From Chitinophagaceae bacterium (GTDB taxonomy: Bacteria > Bacteroidota > Bacteroidia > Chitinophagales > Chitinophagaceae), in assembly GCA_016786845.1 (NCBI GenBank), contig JAEUVB010000017.1, positions 1-59,688 of the forward strand: a DNA stretch of 59,688 nt, in the 5' to 3' direction. Below, piece after piece: positions 43,451 to 53,800 of this stretch (position 1 is its first letter; each line of letters begins with the position of its first letter). The notes under the pieces were generated by a model that saw nothing but the letters and a program-made list of their open reading frames with translations, was not told the DNA's origin and did no database searches. A program made the position numbers and the translations under genes.

Positions 43451-45355
43451 TTAGATTGAATCTTTCAATTTGTTTTTCAATTCATCAGCGGCATCCTTAA
43501 TCTCCCGTTCGGCTTGCTTCCGGGCATCTTCCAATTCCCGTTCAGCATGCTTAATTTTATCAAGACCTTCCTGCTTCACTTCCTTCAAATGTTGAGTAGC
43601 CTCTTCAATTTCCGTGCTTGGGACCGTATTTGCATTCTCTGCATGGTTGTCATATTGAACAGGCTCATCATCCTCATCTTCAAAATGAAAATAAAATTGA
43701 TCGTCTGAGCTGTGAAATCCATGTTTCATTTGACGCTTTAAGCTTTCAGACACAATAACGGTTTTATGCTCAGGAACAAAGATGGTCATCGTTACATGTT
43801 GAAAGTGGTAGGGAAATTGATTGCTAAGGGTTAAGTAAGAGGGGATCAGCAAACGATTATCAATCACCTGCGGATTAAATTCAATCATTTCGGCATGCTG
43901 ATTGGCTGAGGTAATATTATTTCCAAAAGCCGAACGCTCAATACGCATCGAAAAATCAGGATTCTTTGTTTTTCGATACTTGATCTGTACTGCACGAATT
44001 TGATGATGATCTTTTTGGCGAATCAACAAATCGTTCAAATCATTAAAATCAAATATGACATTCTTTGAGTATCGGTAACTGCTATCTGAAGGGCCGATAT
44101 ACAAGGTATCTCCAACAATACCCAAAGGAGCGTCGAATGGTTGCTTGACGAATGTTTTATGGTCGCTGATTAAATTGAAACTCAACAAAAGTGCCGAGGC
44201 TATGCCTACAGCCCAAAGCCCTCCAAAAGTAAGTCTCAGAAATTTATTGGGTTTATGGTAACCGGCAATTTTGCGGAATATCCAGATAATGAAGCCAAGA
44301 ACAGGTAATGCAAGAAATAAAACAATACCCAGGAGCGCCAATGTTTTCATCCAAGATGTAAACAGTACCACATCCGCGATCTGGTATGAGAATATTCCTG
44401 CCATTGTCAAACCGATGAGTGATGGGATCATGACGATTAAAATAAGTACCAGTAGAATATAGGCCACTACTTTCAAAAATGAACTAAGGCCTGATTTGCT
44501 TTTTTTAGTTACGGTTTCCATAGAGGTAGAATGTTGAATGGTATTGATATTAATCGGCTCTCCTTTGAGAAGCATATAGTCTGTATTGTTTTTAGCAAGG
44601 GGTGTAATAAACCACAGAATGATATAGCTGATGAAGGTAAGGGAGTAAAAAGAAGACCCTACGCCATACAGTTCAAAGTGCTTGAAGGGATTATTATTTG
44701 TAATAAAACCCAAGAGTAAAGGTGCCAGAAAAATCAACCTCACGATCCAGGTTTCAATATTGAAAAAATGTGCAAGACCGCTGCAAACCCCACCGAGAAC
44801 CTGGTCTTTGGGATTTCTAAACAATTTGGTCTTAGTGTTCACTTCTAATGCCTTTGGCTGCAGGATGGCCCAGAATATAATATAGGCCAGCACGCCCAAA
44901 TTAAATCGGAACAAGGTTGCCACGTTATAAACCGTGAATAAGAAAAATATCAACCGAACAGCGATCGGGTCTATTGAAAAATAATTAGCGATACCACTAC
45001 ATACACCGGCTATGACTTTATCCTTTGAATTCCGGAAGAGTTTTTTCTTCTCTTTGGTATCAGCTATATTTTCGGATTTCTCATCAGATTCTGCATCAGC
45101 ATCGGATAAATCTTTAGGTCTGCCAATGGTGGAAATCAATTCATCGATATCCTTTTGTTCGATGACCCCCTGAGCGTTTTTCTGATCCAGAATTTCAGCC
45201 ATGCGGTATTGTAGATCGGCGAAGGTTTCCTCTCCCTCGGCTTGTGCCATAAAATAATTTTTCAACTCATTCTCATAATCTTGAAAATGTTGATAGGCGG
45301 ATTCTTCGATGGAAAGGGTCCTTCCCTGATAATTGATTTGAAGTATTTTGTCCAT
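43451..45355 (-). CDS. Double PspC-domain membrane protein
   Basis: 634 aa. An N-terminal helical, HAAS-like segment (about 1-95) is followed by two PspC domains in tandem: KKKLFRNSKDKVIAGVCSGIANYFSIDPIAVRLIFFLF (about 100-165) and KTKLFRNPKDQVLGGVCSGLAHFF (about 177-250), each with its own membrane helix, then several more helices (to about 385). The beta-rich periplasmic or cytoplasmic region is followed by a charged coiled coil (about 590-634). PspC regulates phage-shock response in enterobacteria; here it forms an operon with a PadR repressor 11 bp upstream. Confidence 0.9.
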   Translation of the reverse strand: MDKILQINYQGRTLSIEESAYQHFQDYENELKNYFMAQAEGEETFADLQYRMAEILDQKNAQGVIEQKDIDELISTIGRPKDLSDADAESDEKSENIADTKEKKKLFRNSKDKVIAGVCSGIANYFSIDPIAVRLIFFLFTVYNVATLFRFNLGVLAYIIFWAILQPKALEVNTKTKLFRNPKDQVLGGVCSGLAHFFNIETWIVRLIFLAPLLLGFITNNNPFKHFELYGVGSSFYSLTFISYIILWFITPLAKNNTDYMLLKGEPININTIQHSTSMETVTKKSKSGLSSFLKVVAYILLVLILIVMIPSLIGLTMAGIFSYQIADVVLFTSWMKTLALLGIVLFLALPVLGFIIWIFRKIAGYHKPNKFLRLTFGGLWAVGIASALLLSFNLISDHKTFVKQPFDAPLGIVGDTLYIGPSDSSYRYSKNVIFDFNDLNDLLIRQKDHHQIRAVQIKYRKTKNPDFSMRIERSAFGNNITSANQHAEMIEFNPQVIDNRLLIPSYLTLSNQFPYHFQHVTMTIFVPEHKTVIVSESLKRQMKHGFHSSDDQFYFHFEDEDDEPVQYDNHAENANTVPSTEIEEATQHLKEVKQEGLDKIKHAERELEDARKQAEREIKDAADELKNKLKDSI

Positions 45356-45366
45356 GTTGGTTTGGT

Positions 45367-45702
45367 TTACTTTTTTGTGATTGTATTGACTGCTTTAGCT
45401 ATTTCTATCCAGGTTGATTCAAGTGATGCATAGAATTCCTTCCCTTTTTCTGTCAGGGTAAAATATTTCCTCGGTGGCCCTGAAGTACTTTCCACCCAAC
45501 GATAATCTAAGTAGGAGGCATTTTTCATTCGGGTGAGCAAGGGGTATAATGTCCCTTCAAGTACAGGCATTCCTGATTCCTTCAACTCCGCTGAAATATC
45601 ACTGGGATAAGCCTCTCCCCGCTGTATGATGGATAAAATGCAGAACTCAAGGAGTCCTTTTTTCATCTGACTTTGAATATTATCGGTGTTTACTGGCGTC
45701 AT
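45367..45702 (-). CDS. PadR family transcriptional regulator
   Basis: 111 aa, winged helix. FCILSIIQRGEAYPSDISAELKESGMPVLEGTLYPLLTRMKNASYLDYRWVESTSGPPRKYFTLTEKG is the PadR pattern (shown split; the motif lies at about residues 20-85). First gene of an operon with the double-PspC gene. An inverted repeat just upstream (45726-45747) overlaps the -7 box, as expected for an autoregulated PadR operon. Confidence 0.93.
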   Translation of the reverse strand: MTPVNTDNIQSQMKKGLLEFCILSIIQRGEAYPSDISAELKESGMPVLEGTLYPLLTRMKNASYLDYRWVESTSGPPRKYFTLTEKGKEFYASLESTWIEIAKAVNTITKK

Positions 45703-45720
45703 TGTATATGAATTTCAGGG

Positions 45721-45747
45721 CAAATATAGTACAATAATTAGTACTAT
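45721..45747 (-). promoter_or_regulatory. PadR operon promoter and operator
   Basis: TATATTTG (minus strand, 45721-45728) is the -7 box. ATAGTAC (45726-45732) and GTACTAT (45741-45747) form an exact inverted repeat with an 8-bp spacer, the size and arm separation of PadR sites, and its left arm lies in the -7 box. Autorepression is the natural reading. Confidence 0.65.
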
Positions 45748-45855
45748 GCATTACTTAGTTCTATTTTTTGTATATTATTTGTTATTACATTGTAGAGTAT
45801 GTAAAAAGCCCATCCGGTACAAACAACAGATGCGAGGGCTATTTTCCAAACAAAA

Positions 45856-45881
45856 AAAATCGCCTTAACGGCGATTTTTTT
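45856..45881 (-). terminator. Rho-independent terminator for the surface-protein operon
   Basis: TCGCC (45860-45864) pairs with GGCGA (45870-45874) in a stem flanked by A and T runs. It lies 24-49 nt past the stop of the gene at 45905 on the minus strand; the symmetrical A/T flanks allow use in both directions. Confidence 0.8.
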
Positions 45882-45904
45882 ATGAAATTATAAAGTCTAA
45901 TTAC

Positions 45905-47860
45905 CTACTTAATTAATTTTTGAAAACGAATAACTTTCACATCGATGCCATCCGAAACCAAAACCGAATATAAACCACTGGCAAGATGCTTAATAGGGAT
46001 ATTAATTATTCTTGTTTCATTTTGAAGGTCCAGATTTGTATAAAATACCACCTGTCCAACAGCATCCATCATTTTAACTTCGTAAGTGCTGGCTTCAGGT
46101 GTACTGATTAACAAAGAAGTATTTGACTCAGATGGGTTTGGATATAACCTAATTTCTGTTTCTGTATTGCATAATAAATTGACACTGCGAACGGGAGAGT
46201 ATTCATAATATCCATCGATATCAACAATCTTTAAGCGATATTCAAAGTATCCCTTTCCGGATGTAGCGTCTCGATATGCATATGACTTTAGAATCTGACT
46301 ATTACCTGCAGCGGCAACCTGACCGATTTTTTCAAATGGTGTATTTGTGGTTTTACGTAATATTTCGAAATGAGAAACATTAGATTCCTGACTGGTAGTC
46401 CATTCTAACTGGGTTGCACATATTTCACCATACAAATTGAAACTGTTTAATTCAACCGGTAATATAGTTGGTGGATTCAACATGGTAATATAAACGGTTG
46501 CAGTATCACAAACAGAAGGAGAACCATCGTCACACTTTCTGTAAATAAACTGATCAGGACCTACATACCCGTTGGATGGCGTATAAGTAAATGTTCCATC
46601 CGAATTAAAGACTACGGTACCGTTTGATGGATTCGTTATCTGATTAAAATTGACTACATCACCTTGAGGGTCAGTATCATTTAAACTCACATTCCCATTA
46701 AAAGCTTGATTCACATCAGTTACATATGAATCATCGGATGAGTACGTTTGATTAACAGCACCGGGCAAAGGCGAAACTTGTACAAACACATAGGCAGTAT
46801 CACATACCGAAGGAATTCCATTATCACAGATTTGGTAAGAAAAAACATCACCTCCTGAATAACCGGTGTTTGGGGTATATACTACAGTTCCATTACCATT
46901 AACAGTAACTGTCCCATTGATTGGATTGTCAATAATTGTCGGATTGCTGATGGTATTTCCCTGAGGGTCATTGTCGTTACACAATACACACAATGTCAAA
47001 GGAGTCTCATAAGCAGTAATGCCATAATCATCTTGTGCAACCACTGAGTTAGTATCCAGACCCGGCGTAACAAAAATGGTCAAGGTTGTTGTGTCGCATA
47101 AATTTGTGGGAGCCGGCGAACATACAGAATAACTGATACTATCCTGTCCGATGAAGCCTAAATTAGGGGTGTAAGTATAGGATCCATCCGTATTTAATAC
47201 TAAGACCCCATTACTCATCGATCCGATGGCTGTAAAAGTACTGTTTGGTATCACATCATCATTCGTAGCAACACTACCGGATACCGGTGTATTTACGATT
47301 GTTTGATTGATATCCGGTATAGCTACGATATACGGTTCTGTCCAAGTATATGAACTCACCTGATCATCATTTAACGCATTTATCCCATTTGTAAATGCCG
47401 GAGGAGTGAGATTTACATTAAATCCATTCTGTGGGTTTGAATTAATTGAATTCGTCAGAACTCGGTATTGAATAGTGATATTACCCACCCCTCCGTTAAG
47501 TGCATCCGGAATGGTTTGATTCTGAGTACCTTGGTAAGACTTTGTTCCGGCATCATATAACCAGTTGAAATATCCGGCGAACGTCCCGCCTATGGCTGAA
47601 ATTGGATTGGGATTGTTCGGTATACCCCTGGATAAAGTAATGACAAGAATCATTTCTTGCCCGGGAACTAAGTTAATAGGGTCTGATCCTGTATTCCCTA
47701 CATTGAACGAAACCATACCTATACCCTGGGATACCATATCCGCCAAAGGCGCGGGACTTACAATACCTTGAGCCACGAATGGATTATAGTTCTGTGCTTG
47801 TAGCAGCATAGGGAACATGATCAAAATAGTGAGAATGTGTCTTAATGAGAATTTTAACAT
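45905..47860 (-). CDS. T9SS surface protein with three cadherin/Ig-like domains
   Basis: 651 aa. Signal peptide ending LQAQ, a DUF11-like N-terminal domain (about 25-175), then three domains of the bacterial cadherin-like type: A (DINQTIVNTPVSGSVATND), B (LTLCVLCNDNDPQGN), C (YVTDVNQAFNGNVSLNDTDPQGD), followed by a fibronectin-like region and a type A sorting domain (YPNPSESNTSLLISTP, LASGLYSVLVSDGIDVKVIRFQKLIK). The A-B-C order repeats that in the gene 30 bp upstream. Surface adhesin-like; Ca2+ binding likely. T9SS export is well supported. Confidence 0.9.
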   Translation of the reverse strand: MLKFSLRHILTILIMFPMLLQAQNYNPFVAQGIVSPAPLADMVSQGIGMVSFNVGNTGSDPINLVPGQEMILVITLSRGIPNNPNPISAIGGTFAGYFNWLYDAGTKSYQGTQNQTIPDALNGGVGNITIQYRVLTNSINSNPQNGFNVNLTPPAFTNGINALNDDQVSSYTWTEPYIVAIPDINQTIVNTPVSGSVATNDDVIPNSTFTAIGSMSNGVLVLNTDGSYTYTPNLGFIGQDSISYSVCSPAPTNLCDTTTLTIFVTPGLDTNSVVAQDDYGITAYETPLTLCVLCNDNDPQGNTISNPTIIDNPINGTVTVNGNGTVVYTPNTGYSGGDVFSYQICDNGIPSVCDTAYVFVQVSPLPGAVNQTYSSDDSYVTDVNQAFNGNVSLNDTDPQGDVVNFNQITNPSNGTVVFNSDGTFTYTPSNGYVGPDQFIYRKCDDGSPSVCDTATVYITMLNPPTILPVELNSFNLYGEICATQLEWTTSQESNVSHFEILRKTTNTPFEKIGQVAAAGNSQILKSYAYRDATSGKGYFEYRLKIVDIDGYYEYSPVRSVNLLCNTETEIRLYPNPSESNTSLLISTPEASTYEVKMMDAVGQVVFYTNLDLQNETRIINIPIKHLASGLYSVLVSDGIDVKVIRFQKLIK

Positions 47861-47890
47861 TGTTAAAAGTTTTTATACTGAATGGTTAAT

Positions 47891-50800
47891 CTAGTTATGA
47901 AAATAATCAAGGGCTTCTGCATCGGTATTATTGTTCGTCCTAATCTCTCCTCCGCTTCCTGAAGTAATATTACTTGTCATAGTGTATTTACCGTCTGAGT
48001 TATTTGGGTTGAAAGTAGCAACGAATCCAAAGGTTGAACTTGTACCCGCAAGTAAAGTACTAGTTGTTGTGAATATATGAAAGAAGGCGTTTGTACCATT
48101 GTAGGACCAAATTGAATTAGACACCGGTGTAAAACCAACATTGGTAAGTGACGGGTTATAAGTAAAAGTAACCCGACTATCTTTAGGTACCAGCACTGTA
48201 ATCGTACCATCTGTATTAACATGATTCAGTTCAGTCACAGTAATTGTTGTATTAAATGTTTGAATCCCATGAAGTACATTAGGTACACAAGTGATATTTG
48301 GTGTCACATCAGGTGGTATTATCAAAATATGTAAAGTCGCGGAAGCACATTCCTGTGGCACTCCGTTATCACATATCGTGTATGGAAACTCAACCGGGCC
48401 TTTATAACCTGAAGTTGGGGTAAATGTAAATGTGCCATCCGAATTCAACACCAATGTTCCTTTACCAGAAATTGTTGTTGTTTGAGGAGTCACAGTCTGA
48501 GCATGTCCTTCAGGATCTGTATCATTTGTTTTTACATTTCCGGATACAGGTTGGTTAAGTCCGGTAGAATAATAATCATCCGCCGCCGTAGTACTATTAG
48601 GCCAATCGGAAGGTTGTATAGTGATAATCTGATAGGCTGTTGCACAGGTCGAAGGGATTGTATTCTGACACACCTGATATTTCAAAGTATCCATTCCCAC
48701 ATAGCCGGCATCCGGTGTATAAGTAATGTTACCATTAAGTGGATTTACCACAGCTGAGCCATGATTTGGCAGATCCGTTATCGTTACAGACCCCGGAATC
48801 AAAGCAAAACCTAAAGTAGCAGCGTCATTTGACAAACTAATCAAGGTAACCGGAGTGGACATAGGTGTAGTGGCGATATCCGTATTAGCAATTGGCGGAT
48901 ATACATCTGTTAGTGGCAATACGGTAATAGTTAATAGTTCAGAAATACAATCTAATGTTTGACCGGGTTCACAAACAGGAACCAAGAATTGATATACACC
49001 TTGAATCGGCGTAATAAATGTATATGTACCATTGGAATTCACGACCGGCATAGCGCCTCCAGGATTACCGGGCACAGCTGTAGGTGTTCCGTAAGTAGTT
49101 CCAACCGGGGTTATGTCATTTGTGTTTACATTGCCGGGAACCGATACGTTCACATAAGTCACATTAAAATCCGGATTAGTTTCTATATATGGTTTGGTAA
49201 CCGTAATATAAACAGTAGCTGTATCACAAGCGACCGGTAATCCGTTATCGCATTTATAATAAGTAAACTGATCCGGTCCTGTATAATTTGCTGCAGGTGA
49301 ATAAGTGTAAGTACCATTAGGATTAAAAATCACACTACCATGAGCAGGATTTGTCAGTAAAGTGAAATTTACTGCATCGCCTTGAGGGTCCGTATCGTTG
49401 TCCGCAACCGTACCACCTACTGCTGTATTGATGATAGTAGAATTTGCATCATCATTGGCATAAGTCTGATTGTAATCGACCGTCGCTGGACCAATCACAA
49501 TATAGACATTTGCGGTATCGCATGCAACAGGTATTCCGTTATCGCAAATTACGTATTGCATATAATCGTTTCCGCTGTAACCCGGTGCGGGAGTATAGGA
49601 AATTGTGCCATTAGGATTTAAGATATACGTTCCATGAGCCGAGTTCATTAGAATAACCGGTATACCAATGGTATTTCCATTAGGGTCATGATCATTGCAT
49701 AGTAAGCATATATTGACTTGAGTACCCATTGGTGTGCTGGCATTATCATCATGAGCAATGACATCATTTCCTATATTATAATATAAAGGTGTCACTTCTA
49801 TCGTGAGTGTAGTCGTGTCACAAAGACCCGGAGGAGTTGGCGAACAAACCACATAACTCATACTGTCTGTACCCACAAAATGTGGATTAGGCGTATAAGT
49901 ATAACTTCCGTCAGTATTGAACACGATAGTTCCATTAGACATTCCGCCCAATGGGCTAAAGGTACTTCCAGGCAATACATTATCGTTTAATGCGACTGTT
50001 CCGCTAACCGGGGTATTGACTAAAGTTTGATTGATATCAGGGTTAGCATCCTGTATCCTGGCATTCATCGTAATATAAGCAGTAGCTGTATCGCAGGCAA
50101 CCGGTGTTCCATTGTCACATTTACTGTATACAAACTGATCAGGTCCTTTATAACCTGAAGCAGGCGTATAAACGAATGTTCCGTTGGTATTTAAGGTCAG
50201 AAGTCCGTGAGCAGGACCACTGACCACCGAGAAGGTGCAGATATCTCCTTGTGGATCGGAATCATTATTCGCCACACTATTGTTTACCGGTGTATTCACA
50301 TTGGTACTGTAGGCATCATCATTCGCATAGGTCTGATTATTTGAAACAGCATTATATACAATATCAATGGTCACCAATGCGGTATCACAGGCCAATGGGT
50401 TACCATTATCACATATGATATAAGTAAAATAATCCATACCCGAAAAATCCAAATTCGGTGTATAGGTTACGGTTCCGGAAGGATTAACCGTTACCGTACC
50501 ATTCATTGGCGGAATATAAATAGACGGGTTCCCGATAACATTTCCATCAGGATCACTGTCATTACACTTAACACAGATTTCTATTGGCATAGAAAATGGC
50601 GTTGTGGCATGATCATCCTGTGCAATAACTGTATTGACCAAATTGGCATATACCGGAGTGACTTCAATGGTTAAAGTTGTCGTCGAGCATAATATTATAG
50701 GTACCGGTGGCGAGCATACTTCGTAACTGATGCTATCACGGCCTACAAAACCCGGATTAGGAGTATATATATAACTGCCATCTGAATTTAGGACCAATGT

Positions 50801-53800
50801 TCCGTTACTCATGCTCCCTAACGCTGTAAATGTACTGCCGGGTATTGCATTGTCATTGGTTGCTACTGTACCACCAACGGGCACATTCACCAAAGTCTGA
50901 TTGATATCCGGCAATGCATGTTGAACCAATTTCGGCAAGACCGTTATATACATTTTTGCCGTGGCACAAAGACCTTGAGACAGGACACAACTTGCATTAT
51001 TCACAGAATCACAAATTTGGTAAGTCAGACTGTCTATTCCATGAAATCCCGGTGTTGGCATGTAAAAGACCAATCCGTTACCCAATACGGTTGCTGTACC
51101 ATGTAGCGGTGCGACTGTAATTACAGGTTTGGAAATGATATCATTATTTGGATCATAGTCGTTTGAACGCACGTTATAATACAGCGGTTGATCTGTCTCT
51201 ATCGTATCGGCATAGTCGACTACTGCAACAGGTGCAATATTCGGTAGAGGTGGAAGAACGACTATCGTCACCACTCCCGGTGCAGAAGTCAATGGCGGTG
51301 TTCCATTATCGGTAACAGTATAACTAAATGTTACTGAACCGATAAACCCGGGTGTTGGAATAAACGTTACAGACCCATCATTGTTATTGACAATGGTTCC
51401 GGCTGCAGGGTTCGACAATGAACCTACAATATTTACCAGAAATTCGCGCCAACCTTCCGGATCGATTGCACAAAGGGTCAAATCAATGATTAATGGATCA
51501 CAAGTATAAGTTGTATCCGAAAAATTGCAAACCGTAGGAGGCTGGTTCAACATCGTAAATACTACATATGCTGAATCCAATAGTCCTGATGAACAGCCGG
51601 AATTTCCTTCTGCTATTTGGTAATAGACTGTATCATTACCGAAAAATGTTGATATAGGAGTATAGGTAATTATGCTCCCTATGATGGATGCCGTGCCCCA
51701 CTGCCCTCCCTGATAGATGCTATATGTTAAAGGTGAACCTTCAGGGTCCGAATCATTCAATCCAACATCAACGTTTTGTGTTGTTCCTGAGTTTACACCG
51801 GCCGGGAAATCATTACTGGCTATAGGAGCTGCATTGGTCACATTGACATATGATTCAGCGGTATCGGTGACGGTACCATCTGAAATAATATATCTGAACT
51901 TAGCCTCTCCATTAAAACCAAATGTTGGTGTAAAGACTACATTATTACCACTAACCACTGCGCTGCCATTTGTAGCAGATAAAATGCTGAGCAAACTAAT
52001 CGTATTACCATCAGGATCCAAGTCATTCACAAGAACAGGTATACTGACAGAAGCTGTTGAAGTAGTTGCTCCCAAATCCGGATTTGCGAAAGGTGCACGG
52101 TTGGGTATAGCTGCACAAGGTGCTAACTGTAAATAATTTACGGTGAGAACCGGTCGATTAGATATGGTTCCGTCTTCCTTAGTCGCAAATTGATGACGTT
52201 TGTTTAAGGTTTCTCCTGTTTTGAATAATACCCCAAAATTATTTGCCGGAGTACTTACCCAATTTTGAACCAAACTTCCCACAGTCCATGAATAATTTGC
52301 ATTCACCCCGGGTACAGACGCTGAAGAAGTAATGCCTGCTGTAAATTGTCCTCCCGCAGGAGTCCAATTGTTACCCGTAGAACGGATCAACCAGGTAACC
52401 TGATTTTCAACAAATGAATTATTCAATGCATGGAGATTAATAATTTGGGTATTATTATCCCCTCCGACTCTTCTTAAAGATAAGCTTGCCGAGGTGATAA
52501 TAGCAGAGGTTGGAATTTCTGAGATGTTGAAATAGGCAATGCCACGTCTGGCATTGGTACTACTAAATACTTTCCCAATCTCCATTTTATTAGCACCTCC
52601 TTTATTGTCATTTCCACCACTGGCCTGATCCATCCATGAGTCTCTGAAATTCGTTGATGTTGAATTCGCGGTAGCCGCATTGGTACCGGCAAATTGATAT
52701 TGAAATACTTTTGTAACAGGGATTCCCAGTGACGGACGATATTGATTTGCTGAACAACCGTCGTCATTAATCAGCACTCTTACTGTGGCTTCACTGCAAT
52801 AGCCTTCTGAATTACAGGCCTGATACATGAAGGAGTCTATACCGGAAACGTCATTATTGTTGACATAGGTAATAGAACCATCCTGATTGATACTCACCTT
52901 TCCAAAGGCCGGCTGTTGAACAATTTGTTTTATAGTCAGTGGCAAACCTGAAGGGTCAATATCATTGTTATAAACATCTATTATGCTAGGGATATCCTCT
53001 AAAATAGTAATTTCATCATCTCCCAAGTTTGGATTTTTAGGAACGCAATTCAGGTATTCATATTCAACAGCATCTACCCATACATTGGCAACAGAATTGG
53101 TAGCCGGCGGTGTACCGGTGCTGATTCTAATATGTGTAATGCCACTGGCTCCACTTGGAATGGCATATACGGACATGGTGGAAACGGTTGCACCGGTACC
53201 GTTTGGCGATGCAGGGATTGTAAACGTTTGGGTATTGGTCCACGGACCTGTAGACGACTGTCCGATTTGAATGGATACCGTCGCAGCACTATTAGCGGTT
53301 CCTTTCGACCAATAAAGATTGATTGAATCCTTAAATCTCAAGGCAGAGCCTGTAGATAAAACCAAATTATTTGCAGCAGCGGTACCAAAATTCAAATAAT
53401 CTGTGGCGGCTGTGGTATAAGTGTCTTCAATATCATCCAATGCGGTACCATTCAAAGCGGCACCGGTACCCGATTGACTGACAAAATTATCCGTCAGATT
53501 CAGCAAATCGGAAGATTGTACCCCATAAACTGAATTCGGAAAACAACCATTCGCATCAGGAGTACCGACATTCACGGTAACCGTACTCGTGGCCACTCCA
53601 CCGTATATATTATGTATACCATACATAATGGATGTGGTACCGGCAAAATTTGGATTCGGTGTAAATGAAACAACTCCCAATGGAGTAGCAGACCATGTGC
53701 CTGATCCAGCCGGGGTAGCTGATGCCATAAAAAGACTATCAAATGTGATAGCTGCCCCTTGCGGATCGGTGTCGTTAGCCAAGGCATTGATGGTAACCGT

